DNA of 26,711 nucleotides from JADFMN01 sp964529975 (GCA_964529975.1 CAZGXW010000038.1:1-26711); one strand, 5' to 3'; shown: positions 7,439-15,388, numbered from the stretch's first letter. Made by a program: numbers and translations. Notes: generated by a model not told the origin, from the sequence alone.

Positions 7439-8766
7439 TGCCGTACATTCCGCACACTGACGAAGACCGCCGGGCGATGCTCGAGACGATCGGTGTCAAG
7501 TCGATCGAAGACTTGTTCATCGAGATTCCACAAGACCTCCTGATAAAGTCGCTCGACGTTCCCGAAGCGCTCGACGAGTACGCCCTCTACGGTCACTTGC
7601 GCGAACTCAGCCTTCGCAACGTCGACCTGACCAAGACGGTCTGCTTCTTGGGTGCCGGCATCTACGACCGGTTCATTCCGTCGTCCGTGGGCACCGTCAT
7701 CTCACGAGGCGAGTTCCTGACGGCCTATACGCCGTATCAGCCTGAGGCTTCCCAGGGGTATCTGCAAACCATCTACGAGTTCCAGACGATGGTCGCGGAG
7801 CTCTACGACATGGACCTCGCCAACGCCTCTATGTACGACGGTGGCACGGCGATGGCCGAGGCTGCGATCATGGCCCACAGCATCAATGGTCGGAGCCTGG
7901 TGTACGTGTCCCACGCGGTCCACCCGCACTATCGGCAGATCCTTGAAACGTATTGCTGGTCGATGGGGATCGAGGTCAGGGAGATCCCTGCGAGTGACGG
8001 GGCAACAAGGGACTACTCTGCAGTGAACGAGGATGCGGCCTGTGTGATCGTCCAGTATCCTAACTTTTATGGCGTGATCGAAGACCTGCAGGCTGCGCAC
8101 GACGCGGCTCGTGGGGCCGGCGCACAGTTCATCGTCGTGGCGGACCCGACTTCTATGGGAATCCTGCCTCCTCCCGGCCAGTTCGACGCCGACGTCGTTG
8201 TGGGCGAGGGCCAGCCGCTCGGGATCGCGATGGGCTTCGGCGGGCCGCTGCTCGGACTCTTCGCGACCAAGAAGGAGCACGCAAGGCGGATTCCTGGACG
8301 CATCGTCGGAAGGACGACGGACGAACAGGGAAGAGTCGGGTACACGATGACCTTGCGCACCCGTGAGCAGGACATCCGGCGGGAGAAGGCGACTTCGAAC
8401 ATCTGTACGAACGAGGCCCTGATGGCCTTGGCCGCCACGGTGTACATGACGGCCGTTGGTAAGAACGGCATGCGCCAGGTGGCCGAACTCACAGTTCGAA
8501 ACACCCAGTACGCGATTACGAAACTCGTCGAGGCTGGCGCAAAGGTGAAGTTCCCCGGCAAGGTGTTCGGCGAGTTCGTCATCGAACTGCCAAAGAACGC
8601 TGAGTCGGTCCAAGAGGCGCTCCTCAAGGAAGGCGTCCTTGCTGGCCTGCCGCTCGGTAAGTACGACAAAGGGCTGGAGAACTGCCTGCTGGTCGCTGTG
8701 ACCGAGGTCCGGACCAAGGCGCAAATCGACGACTACGCCACGAAACTGCGAGCCGCCATCGGCTAA
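7438..8766 (+). CDS. gcvPA: Glycine dehydrogenase (decarboxylating) subunit 1
   Basis: The alpha half of the split P protein, which decarboxylates glycine and loads the H protein together with GcvPB. The 442-residue sequence begins MPYIPHTDEDRRAMLETIG and has GHLRELSLRN, FLGAGIYDRFIPSSV, SQGYLQTIYEFQTM and SNICTNEALMALAATVYM, all typical of the subunit. As expected it lacks the PLP lysine, which is in GcvPB. The start overlaps the gcvH stop by one base. The gene ends at a hairpin terminator and is separated from gcvPB by two minus-strand peptidase genes. Confidence 0.97.
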   Translation: MPYIPHTDEDRRAMLETIGVKSIEDLFIEIPQDLLIKSLDVPEALDEYALYGHLRELSLRNVDLTKTVCFLGAGIYDRFIPSSVGTVISRGEFLTAYTPYQPEASQGYLQTIYEFQTMVAELYDMDLANASMYDGGTAMAEAAIMAHSINGRSLVYVSHAVHPHYRQILETYCWSMGIEVREIPASDGATRDYSAVNEDAACVIVQYPNFYGVIEDLQAAHDAARGAGAQFIVVADPTSMGILPPPGQFDADVVVGEGQPLGIAMGFGGPLLGLFATKKEHARRIPGRIVGRTTDEQGRVGYTMTLRTREQDIRREKATSNICTNEALMALAATVYMTAVGKNGMRQVAELTVRNTQYAITKLVEAGAKVKFPGKVFGEFVIELPKNAESVQEALLKEGVLAGLPLGKYDKGLENCLLVAVTEVRTKAQIDDYATKLRAAIG

Positions 8767-8769
8767 ACA

Positions 8770-8801
8770 AAAACGGGCGACTCTCGCGAGCCGCCCGTTT
8801 T
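8770..8801. terminator. Bidirectional hairpin terminator between gcvPA and the M43 peptidase gene
   Basis: AAAACGGGCG (8770-8779) pairs perfectly with CGCCCGTTTT (8792-8801) around a 12-nt loop. The stem has A-runs on one side and T-runs on the other, so it can act on both strands. It lies 3 nt after the gcvPA stop and 16 nt from the stop of the convergent peptidase gene. Confidence 0.85.
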
Positions 8802-8817
8802 CCAGGTCTATCTCGAC

Positions 8818-9726
8818 TTAGTTGTTTCGTCGATACTGGTCCCACATGCCGTACTTGCGAACCATCTGCAGGAACGTGAACTGGTTCATGCACGAGTCGT
8901 CCGTGTAGTCCATGTAGTTTCGAATCGGGTCTTGGCCACCGCCAGGGCAGGTGTCTCGACCGACCGGGCAGCCGAACGCGGGGCTCGACTCGGCCGGAGT
9001 GTCATCGATCTCGTCGCCAGGAGCGGCACAACCGCCCTGGAACGTGTGCCAGAGGCCCAGCCAGTGGCCGACCTCGTGGGTGGCCGTGTCGCCCTCGTTG
9101 TACGGGGCTGCCGTGCCGCCGGGCATCGACTGGTTCAGGATGACGACGCCGTCCATCGACGGGTTGCCAGCATAGGACCAGGGGAACGTCGCCCAACCAA
9201 GGAGACCGCCGCCCGGGTTGTTGCAGTAAATGTTCAGCGTCTTGGCCGTGCCCTGTCGAAGCGCCGCCTTCATCGCCTGCTCGTTGCTGCCGCCGGTCGT
9301 CGTGTACCAAGCGGAGTTCGTCGTTCGCGTGACGCCGGCAAGGACGAACACGAAGCGGGTGCGCTGCGGACCCGTGTTGAACTGTGCGTTCAGAGCCGCC
9401 AATTGTGCATCGATCATCGATTGCGGGATGTTGCCCTGGGACGGAAGCGGGCCGATGTTGATGACGTGGAACCAGGTGTCCACGCGGATCAACTTGTCCC
9501 CGTCGCGATAGTTGCCGCCGTCTCCTCGGAAGGCCTGCTCGATGGCCCGGCGAGTCGCGAGGTCAGGGTCGACGGTGCCGCACGTGCGCACGAGTGGCAC
9601 TTGCTTGTTCGTGGGCGGGGCCGAAGTTTGGCTCCGCTGTGCGACGATGGGTACTGCGAGCAAGGCGATTCCGAGCGTCGTCCACAGAGCCAGCCTGACG
9701 CTTCCAGCCTTTTTGATGTTCCTCAT
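8818..9726 (-). CDS. Secreted M43-type (pappalysin/ulilysin-like) zinc metallopeptidase
   Basis: A 302-residue metzincin. The zinc motif HEVGHWLGLWH has ligands His217, His221 and His227 and catalytic Glu218. The Met-turn is NYMDY (Met272), followed by the paired-Asp/Cys region. These features define family M43. A Sec signal peptide (basic MRNIKK, hydrophobic 11-29, likely cut near VAQ) indicates export. Cys49 in VRTCGT lies in the presumed pro-region and resembles a cysteine-switch. The ATG at 9726 has a strong GGAGAGGA 5 nt upstream, which decides it over a start 18 codons earlier. It is paralogous to the next minus-strand gene, with the catalytic residues at identical numbers. Substrate unknown. 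Confidence 0.92.
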   Translation of the reverse strand: MRNIKKAGSVRLALWTTLGIALLAVPIVAQRSQTSAPPTNKQVPLVRTCGTVDPDLATRRAIEQAFRGDGGNYRDGDKLIRVDTWFHVINIGPLPSQGNIPQSMIDAQLAALNAQFNTGPQRTRFVFVLAGVTRTTNSAWYTTTGGSNEQAMKAALRQGTAKTLNIYCNNPGGGLLGWATFPWSYAGNPSMDGVVILNQSMPGGTAAPYNEGDTATHEVGHWLGLWHTFQGGCAAPGDEIDDTPAESSPAFGCPVGRDTCPGGGQDPIRNYMDYTDDSCMNQFTFLQMVRKYGMWDQYRRNN

Positions 9727-9783
9727 ATAAGTCCTCTCCAAAGACGCCTTCTCACGAAGACGGGGATGCATCCCTCCCACGTT

Positions 9784-9826
9784 AGGATAGCATTTTGGCT
9801 GGCTCGCTGGTACCGTAAAAATACGG
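9784..9826 (-). promoter_or_regulatory. Putative promoter -10 and upstream palindrome of the secreted M43 gene
   Basis: TATCCT on the minus strand (9784-9789) would give a leader of about 50 nt. Upstream of it, CCGTA-AAAA-TACGG (9813-9826) is a 5-bp-arm palindrome in an AT-richer stretch and could be an operator. There is no clear -35. Apart from this and the adjacent terminator, the 9727-9941 gap shows nothing else. Confidence 0.35.
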
Positions 9827-9896
9827 GCTGGATAGCCAAGTCAACCGGCTTTGCAGAACGATAACTTGAAGTTTATTCTGACTATGGAAGCAACTG

Positions 9897-9935
9897 GCAG
9901 AGCGGCCCAAGGGAACTTCTATTGGGCCGCTCTGC
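9897..9935 (-). terminator. Strong hairpin terminator after the M43 lipoprotein gene
   Basis: A perfect 14-bp stem (9897-9910 with 9922-9935) with an 11-nt loop lies 6 nt past the stop codon of the lipoprotein peptidase. The downstream minus-strand sequence is only moderately T-rich, so it may act as a terminator or as a stabilising 3' end. Confidence 0.75.
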
Positions 9936-9941
9936 GGTTAA

Positions 9942-10853
9942 TCAGGCCCGATAACTTGTCCAGGCTTGGGACATGCGAGTCGACTGCCCGCTAGTGAACT
10001 GGAACATGCACCAGTCGTCCGTGTAGTCCATGAAGTTGGTCACGGGATCTAGGCCAGGGAAGCTTCGGCCCTTGCACGAGTCTCGGTTCGTGGGGCAGCC
10101 GTATGCCGGCGACTTCTCGGCGGGCGTGTCAGAGACAAGGTCTCCGCTCGACGAACAGGCTCCCTGGAACGTGTGGTAGAGGCCCATCCAGTGCCCGACT
10201 TCGTGTGTGCCGGTGTCGCCCAGACCGTACTGCTGTCCGTACGAGCCGCCAGGCAACGAGCGGTAGTCAACGACCACTCCGTCCTTCTTCGGCGCTGCAT
10301 TGTAGTTCCAAGGGAAGGTCGCCCATCCGAGGTATCCGCCGCCGCTCGTCGAGTAGATGTTGAGGACGTTCTTGCCTCCGACTCGGAGTGCATTCTTCAT
10401 GTTTGTTTCCGCGCTCGAGTTGGGAGTGCAGTTGAACCAAGTCGAATTGTTCGTCGTCGTCGTCCCTGCGAGCACGAACGCGAAGTTCGTCGCGGCACCG
10501 CCAGTCCCTCCAGCGAAGGAGTCGTTGAGGACTTGGATCTGGTTGTTGATCTGGGTCGCGGTCACTGACCCAGTAGAGCCGCTTGTCACAACATGGAACC
10601 AGACCTCGATGGTGGTCGCGGCGGCGAGCGGACGAATCGCAAGAATGGACTCCATCTCTCGCTGGTTCGTTGCCATCACGGAGAGCGGCGGGTTCTCCGT
10701 CGCGCACAGGCGCTCCGAACCGGGGACGATAACGGAGCCTGGCGCGCTTTGATCGATGGCGACGCTTCCCGCGCCACCACAACTTGTGAGGGCCAGAACT
10801 GCCGCCGAAAGGCAGCACACGGCGACCGCCGTGTTTCTCAGTGTGTAAGTCAT
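9942..10853 (-). CDS. M43-type zinc metallopeptidase lipoprotein
   Basis: A 303-residue paralog of the adjacent peptidase. The zinc motif HEVGHWMGLYH has His217, Glu218, His221 and His227; the Met-turn is NFMDY (Met275). Conserved Cys253, Cys260 and Cys282 surround the DTPAEKSPAYGCP segment. Unlike its neighbour it has a lipobox, LTSC with Cys25, so it should be lipid-anchored on the cell surface or periplasmic face. Cys50 (ERLCAT) aligns with Cys49 of the paralog. The ATG at 10853 has GGAG 7 nt upstream; an in-frame TTG seven codons earlier is rejected. TATAAT at 10888-10893 is the likely -10. Substrate unknown. Confidence 0.92.
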   Translation of the reverse strand: MTYTLRNTAVAVCCLSAAVLALTSCGGAGSVAIDQSAPGSVIVPGSERLCATENPPLSVMATNQREMESILAIRPLAAATTIEVWFHVVTSGSTGSVTATQINNQIQVLNDSFAGGTGGAATNFAFVLAGTTTTNNSTWFNCTPNSSAETNMKNALRVGGKNVLNIYSTSGGGYLGWATFPWNYNAAPKKDGVVVDYRSLPGGSYGQQYGLGDTGTHEVGHWMGLYHTFQGACSSSGDLVSDTPAEKSPAYGCPTNRDSCKGRSFPGLDPVTNFMDYTDDWCMFQFTSGQSTRMSQAWTSYRA

Positions 10854-10887
10854 GAACAGTCTCCAACCGGCCAATGGCCAGGACTCG

Positions 10888-10893
10888 ATTATA
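10888..10893 (-). promoter_or_regulatory. -10 element TATAAT of the M43 lipoprotein gene
   Basis: Perfect TATAAT on the minus strand, 34 nt before the ATG, implying a leader of about 27 nt that includes the GGCCATTGGCC palindrome. The -35 is weak. It is divergent from the gcvPB start. Confidence 0.5.
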
Positions 10894-10955
10894 AGGCAAG
10901 AGGGGGCTCATTGGGCGGTGTGATTTGGAGTCCCCTTCGGGACCGGGGAGGGCGG

Positions 10956-10961
10956 TATCCT
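10956..10961 (+). promoter_or_regulatory. -10-like TATCCT giving a leaderless gcvPB start
   Basis: TATCCT ends 7 nt before the GTG start of gcvPB, with no Shine-Dalgarno sequence between. The same hexamer precedes sucD. Inferred from spacing only. Confidence 0.45.
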
Positions 10962-10968
10962 GAGCCAC

Positions 10969-12450
10969 GTGATCCGCAAGTCGGTGCCCGAGCCCAAGTC
11001 GCTCTTCGAAAAGTCTGTTCAAGGCAGGATCGGCTGCAACATCCCTAAGGCGACGACGCCGGAAGTCGACCTGAACGCAGCCGTCGGGGCCACTCGCAAG
11101 TCGTTGAACTTGCCAGAGATCGCCGAGCTCGACCTTATCAGGCACTTCACGAACCTGAGCCACATCAACTACGGAATCGACACTGGGTTCTATCCGCTGG
11201 GCTCGTGCACGATGAAGTACAACCCGCGGATCAACGAGAAGACCGCCTCGCTCACAGGCTTCTCGCACATCCACCCGCTACAGCCAGAGTCCACCGTTCC
11301 GGGCGCCCTCGAGGTCCTCGCCCAGGTTTATGACTTCCTCAAGGCAATCACAGGGTTCGACGAGATCACTATGCAGCCCGTGGCTGGTGCCCACGGCGAG
11401 CAGACCTGCCTGCAACTTATCAAGGCCTACCACGAGTCTCGTGGCGAAGGTGCGCAGCGGCACACGGTGCTCATCCCAGATTCGGCGCACGGCACAAACC
11501 CTGCCTCGGCGGCCCGGTGCGGCTACGACGTCAAGTCGATCCCGACTAACGCGGAAGGAAACACAGACCTTGAGGCGTTGCAGGAGGCGCTGAACGAGAA
11601 CGTTGCGGCGTTCATGGTCACCAATCCTTCGACCTTGGGGCTTTTCGAACCGAACATCGTGAAGATCTGCGAGATGGTCCATGCGGTCGGCGGGCAAGTC
11701 TTTTGCGACGGAGCGAACATGAACGCTATGGTAGGCGTGACGCGGCCTGCCGACCACGGTTTCGACTGCATGCACCTGAACTTGCACAAGACGTTCTCGA
11801 CGCCGCACGGTGGGGGCGGGCCCGGATGCGGCGCGATCGGCCTGCAAAAGCACCTCGAGCCGTTCCTACCAACCCCGCACGTCGTGCGCGTGGCGGGCAA
11901 GGCCCAGTTCGACTACGACCGGCCCCTTTCGATCGGAAGGGTGAGCGGGTTTTACGGCCAGTTCCTGATGGCCGTCCGGGCGCTGACCTACATGGCCGCA
12001 TATGGCAAGGAAGGCCTCCCGCAGATCGCGCGTCACGCGGTCCTTAACGCGAACTATGTGAAGGCAAGGTTGAAGGACGTCCTTCCTCCTGCCCACGACC
12101 GACCGTGCATGCACGAGTGCGTCCTCACCGGATCGCGCTACAAAAAGCACGGCATCCGTGTGCTCGACATCAGTAAGCGGCTGATCGACTACGGGTTCCA
12201 TCCGCCGACAAACTACTTCCCGCTGATCGTCCCTGAGTGCTTGATGATTGAGCCGACAGAGACCGAGTGCAAGGAGACGCTCGACGCGTTCTGCGACGCA
12301 CTGATCGAGATCTGCAAGGAGGCAGAGACGAACCCAGACCTTTTGCACCAGGCGCCGACTTCGCAGGTCGTGGGTCGCCTCAACGAGGCCAAGGCGGTCA
12401 AAGACCTGGACGTGAAATGGCAACCAGTGCGCGAGACGAGCAGCGTCTAG
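10969..12450 (+). CDS. gcvPB: Glycine dehydrogenase (decarboxylating) subunit 2
   Basis: The PLP-binding half of the split P protein of glycine cleavage. The 493-residue sequence carries LGSCTMKYNP (78-87), MQPVAGAHGEQT, DSAHGTNPASA (171-181) and the PLP lysine Lys274 in LNLHKTFSTPHGGGGPG. The GTG start at 10969 has no Shine-Dalgarno sequence and lies 7 nt after TATCCT, so a leaderless mRNA is predicted. It overlaps lipM by 34 nt, and a lipoprotein gene follows, forming a three-gene unit. It is separated from gcvH-gcvPA by 2.2 kb holding two opposite-strand peptidase genes; gcvT is not in the window. Confidence 0.97.
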   Translation: MIRKSVPEPKSLFEKSVQGRIGCNIPKATTPEVDLNAAVGATRKSLNLPEIAELDLIRHFTNLSHINYGIDTGFYPLGSCTMKYNPRINEKTASLTGFSHIHPLQPESTVPGALEVLAQVYDFLKAITGFDEITMQPVAGAHGEQTCLQLIKAYHESRGEGAQRHTVLIPDSAHGTNPASAARCGYDVKSIPTNAEGNTDLEALQEALNENVAAFMVTNPSTLGLFEPNIVKICEMVHAVGGQVFCDGANMNAMVGVTRPADHGFDCMHLNLHKTFSTPHGGGGPGCGAIGLQKHLEPFLPTPHVVRVAGKAQFDYDRPLSIGRVSGFYGQFLMAVRALTYMAAYGKEGLPQIARHAVLNANYVKARLKDVLPPAHDRPCMHECVLTGSRYKKHGIRVLDISKRLIDYGFHPPTNYFPLIVPECLMIEPTETECKETLDAFCDALIEICKEAETNPDLLHQAPTSQVVGRLNEAKAVKDLDVKWQPVRETSSV

Positions 12451-13118
12451 TCCAAGTCGATGTCGAGCCGTTGCTCGATGGCGGGACAAACATGGCCCGT
12501 GATGCGGCGTTGCTCGAGCATGCAGAAGTCTCCGGAATCCATGTTCGCGTCTACTCTTGGGACGGCCCCTGGGTCAGCCTGGGTCGGTTCCAGCATCCAG
12601 TGCGCGCCCTCATTGACCCGGGCACAACGAACTGGGTCATGCGCCCGACCGGCGGCAAGGCCGTGTTGCACGGACACGACGTTACCGTCGGACTAGCGGC
12701 AAACCTGCACGATCTCGGTATCGCCGACCAAGAAGCGAGACGCGTTTCAACTGTGTACCGTGCGGTCGTCGGGCCGCTCGTTGAGGCCCTCTGTGCGGCG
12801 GGGCTGTCGTCGACGCTTGCCGAGGGGACGGCCCACGTCCGAAACGCGGGCCACACCGCAGACTGTTTCGCTCACGTATCCCCAAACGACGTGGTCGATC
12901 CAGAGACTGGCGAGAAGGTCTGTGGTTGTGCTCTGCGCGTGACCGAGCGCGCCGTGTTGCTCCAGGCGAGCGTGCCAGTCGGGAAGCCTCTCGTCGATCC
13001 GGCGCGTGTGTTTGCCACGCCGCACGTCCCCGCAAGAGTGCGGGAGTTGACCCTCGAGGACCTCTCTGAGGCGCTCCGCACGATCTTGGCGGGCCGCCCC
13101 GTCCAAGGAGTGTTCTAG
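12417..13118 (+). CDS. Octanoyltransferase LipM-like (BPL/LplA/LipB fold)
   Basis: Transfers an octanoyl (or lipoyl) group onto carrier domains, the first step of lipoate assembly. The 233-residue protein has NMARDAALL, VYSWDGPWVSLGRFQ and the fold signature RPTGGKAVLHG (76-86). DCF with Cys150 matches the catalytic Cys150 of Bacillus LipM, and GEKVCGCALR places Lys167 at the conserved lysine. The cysteine and SLGRFQ favour LipM over ATP-dependent lipoate ligase LplA, but the two are close. The ATG at 12417 lies inside gcvPB (34-nt overlap) with GGA 6 nt upstream; the family N-terminus supports this start. Its place beside gcvPB and near gcvH suggests GcvH as its acceptor. Confidence 0.87.
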   Translation: MATSARDEQRLVQVDVEPLLDGGTNMARDAALLEHAEVSGIHVRVYSWDGPWVSLGRFQHPVRALIDPGTTNWVMRPTGGKAVLHGHDVTVGLAANLHDLGIADQEARRVSTVYRAVVGPLVEALCAAGLSSTLAEGTAHVRNAGHTADCFAHVSPNDVVDPETGEKVCGCALRVTERAVLLQASVPVGKPLVDPARVFATPHVPARVRELTLEDLSEALRTILAGRPVQGVF

Positions 13119-13119
13119 A

Positions 13120-14109
13120 ATGACCTTCGTGCGCCGCACCGCTTTTGCGTTCCTCTTGGTAGCGTTCGTCGCCGGATGTAGCGGCGGGGCCGGGAGCGGG
13201 AAGTTGACCCAACTTCCTGGCAAGGACTCCGCAGCGCCCGGCGTCGTGCCTGACTCCACCGAACCGGGGTCAGAGATCGACCCGGTGGTCGAGGCCGCGA
13301 AGCCGCCCCCGAAGGAGCCGACTACCATCCAGGTCGACTACAAGGAAGGGCGCCGCGAGACCTATCAACTGGTCAACGACATCACGGTGTTCACCCAGGG
13401 TGCGAAAGAAGGCGAGGTCGTAGCGCACAAGAGTTTCCTCAACGCCGAGCAAGTCGTGCAAGTCCACAAGAAGCAGGGTGACGGCGCGGTCGTAACGATC
13501 CAGACGGTCAACGTCAAGTCAGGCGTCGAGGGCAGCACTTTCGACCAAAAACAGGCGAACGACTTTATAACCAAGACTGCGCAAGGGATCGAAGGCTCAA
13601 CCTTGCAGGGCGTGTTCGACAAGACGGGCAAGGGAAGCGACCTGCAGTTGTTCGGCGAAGGCGTCGGGCTGAACCCGATGGGGCCGCAAGCAGGTTCGCA
13701 GACATTGATGACTGGGCTTATGGGGATGGTGTTTCCGTCCGGTCAGGTCAAGGTCGGGGACAAGTGGACGGCGAACTACGACATGACGCAGAGCGGAGCC
13801 GATCTGTTCGAGAAAGCCGGTGCTCGCGTGGTCAACGGCGAAGTGCCCTTGACTTACGAACTGGTCGACTACAACCCTAAGACCAACTTTGTCCAGTTGC
13901 GGATTACAGGCAAGGGCAAGCCGATCGTGAAGATCCCCATGGAGGGCGCGATGGCCGAGATCCGGATGGACGTCGACATCAAGGGCCAGGCTCTCGTACG
14001 GTTCGACGACGGCTGGCTCCAGGAACTTCGTCTCGAGTCCACTGTCATCACCGAAGGGTTCGTCGCGACCAAACAGGTCGTGAGGACCGTAACCAGACGC
14101 AAGAAGTAA
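13120..14109 (+). CDS. Hypothetical lipoprotein
   Basis: 329 residues, function not recognised. The N-terminus MTFVRRTAFAFLLVAFVAGC has a lipobox VAGC with Cys20, so it should be lipid-anchored. A proline/serine-rich linker follows (about 22-68). The remainder looks beta-rich, with alternating hydrophobic/polar strands such as RETYQLVNDITVF and AVVTIQTVNVK. VGDKWTANYD (about 207-216) and the AEIRMDVDIKG strand near the C-terminus suggest a single repeated-strand domain. No catalytic motif is seen. The ATG is 1 nt after the lipM stop, with AAGGAG 9 nt upstream, so it belongs to the gcvPB-lipM unit. It ends at a strong terminator. Confidence 0.85.
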   Translation: MTFVRRTAFAFLLVAFVAGCSGGAGSGKLTQLPGKDSAAPGVVPDSTEPGSEIDPVVEAAKPPPKEPTTIQVDYKEGRRETYQLVNDITVFTQGAKEGEVVAHKSFLNAEQVVQVHKKQGDGAVVTIQTVNVKSGVEGSTFDQKQANDFITKTAQGIEGSTLQGVFDKTGKGSDLQLFGEGVGLNPMGPQAGSQTLMTGLMGMVFPSGQVKVGDKWTANYDMTQSGADLFEKAGARVVNGEVPLTYELVDYNPKTNFVQLRITGKGKPIVKIPMEGAMAEIRMDVDIKGQALVRFDDGWLQELRLESTVITEGFVATKQVVRTVTRRKK

Positions 14110-14140
14110 AAAAAACGGCCCCGCACTTTGAGCGGGGCCG
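14108..14140 (-). terminator. Intrinsic terminator of sigA, also the end of the gcvPB unit
   Basis: CGGCCCCGC (14116-14124) pairs with GCGGGGCCG (14132-14140) over a 7-nt loop. On the minus strand the stem is followed by eight T, a textbook rho-independent terminator for sigA. On the plus strand the downstream CTTCT is weaker, but the hairpin starts only 6 nt after the lipoprotein stop and probably serves both directions. Confidence 0.9.
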
Positions 14141-14161
14141 CTTCTGCTGTTCAGGCCAGAC

Positions 14162-15295
14162 TTACTTCGGGCTTGGCGTGATCGTAAAGCCCTGCGCCGA
14201 AAGTTCCTGGCCGATGTGGCGCAGTTTCTTCATCGCTCGGAGTTCGATCTGCCGAACCCTCTCGCGAGTCACATTGAGCGCCGTCCCGACCTCTTCGAGC
14301 GTGCGGGCGCGGCCGTCGTCCAGTCCAAAACGGAGTCGGACCACGTCTCGCTCGCGGCTGGTCAGTCGGCCAAGGATGCCGTCGATCTCTTCACGCCGGA
14401 TCAGGTTCCAGGTGACGTCGCCCGGAGTCGGCATCGCGGTCGAAGGCACGAAGTCGCCGATCGACGAGTTGTCCTTCTCACCAACGGGGGTCTCCAGCGA
14501 GAGCGGCTCGACCGCCACGCGCAACATCTCTTGCACACGGTCGGCGGACATGCCGACGCGCTCCGCGACCTCTTCTGGGGTCGGCTCGCGGTGCAGTTCC
14601 TGCTGCAACTGGTTCGCCGTCTTCATCACCTTGTTGATCAGTTCGGCGACGTACACCGGGATGCGGATGGTGCGGCCCTGGTTGATGATCGCGCGGGCGA
14701 TCGCTCGGCGGATCCACCAAGTCGCATAGGTGCTGAACCGGAAGCCCTTACGCCAGTCGAACTTCTCGACCGCGCGGATCAGACCGAGGTTGCCCTCTTG
14801 GATCAGGTCGGCGAGGGGAATTCCTCGAGCGTTGTACTTCTTGGCGATGGAGACGACAAGACGCAGGTTGGACTCGATGAGTTGCTTCTTGGCGAGCATG
14901 CCTTGCTTCATCACGTCCTTGCGCTCGAAGTCGGTCCAGCGGTGGTTCTTGGAGAGGTGCCGCAGTTCGGCGACCTTGTCCCACTTGCCTTGCTCAGCAA
15001 GGTCACGGGCCTGGACCTGCTTGGCCAGGTGCTCCTCTTGGGCGGGGGTCAGAAGGTGGGCGCGGCGCGTCTGCCGCATCCACATTTCGAGTTCTTCGCC
15101 GTCGTCCTTCTGGGCTACGACCTCTTCCTCTTCTTCCTCTTCTTCCTCCATTTCCAGGAGTTCATCGGTCTCCGGCTCCTGGTCGTCTACGAGCATGAAC
15201 TTGCTCGGGTCGATCTGGGCGTGCCGACTGTGGGTGCGCACGGTGATCGCCTTACCGCGGCGCACCTGCGTGGGGAGTCCGTTCTCTGCTGCCAT
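14162..15295 (-). CDS. sigA: RNA polymerase primary sigma factor (sigma-70/SigA)
   Basis: Directs RNA polymerase to -35/-10 promoters. In the 377-residue product, region 1.2 begins near MRQTRRAHLLTPAQEE. Region 2 spans about 138-208 and includes LIQEGNLGLIRAVEKFDWRKG and FSTYATWWIRRAIARAI, the -10 recognition helix. Region 3 is near 220-300. Region 4.2 HTH is TLEEVGTALNVTRERVRQIE near 332-351. The short acidic N-terminus contains nine consecutive Glu (15122-15148). I prefer ATG at 15295, with a purine-rich GAAGAAAGAG before it; a TTG eight codons earlier is possible. The promoter lies at 15389-15417 with a leader of about 88 nt, and the gene ends in a strong terminator. Presence of full regions 1.2-4.2 in a housekeeping setting argues for the primary sigma. 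Confidence 0.95.
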   Translation of the reverse strand: MAAENGLPTQVRRGKAITVRTHSRHAQIDPSKFMLVDDQEPETDELLEMEEEEEEEEEVVAQKDDGEELEMWMRQTRRAHLLTPAQEEHLAKQVQARDLAEQGKWDKVAELRHLSKNHRWTDFERKDVMKQGMLAKKQLIESNLRLVVSIAKKYNARGIPLADLIQEGNLGLIRAVEKFDWRKGFRFSTYATWWIRRAIARAIINQGRTIRIPVYVAELINKVMKTANQLQQELHREPTPEEVAERVGMSADRVQEMLRVAVEPLSLETPVGEKDNSSIGDFVPSTAMPTPGDVTWNLIRREEIDGILGRLTSRERDVVRLRFGLDDGRARTLEEVGTALNVTRERVRQIELRAMKKLRHIGQELSAQGFTITPSPK

Positions 15296-15388
15296 CTCTT
15301 TCTTCTTCTTAGAATCCAAAATAGGCCGTCCTTCGGCAGGCTCAAGGGCTCACAGGCCCAGTGGTGCCACAACCGGGAATACGGTTAC

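Noticed and set aside
12267..12416. Longer lipM with 50 more residues
   Set aside because: The extension is out-of-frame gcvPB coding sequence with low-complexity Arg/Gly composition; LipM proteins begin close to the ATG at 12417.
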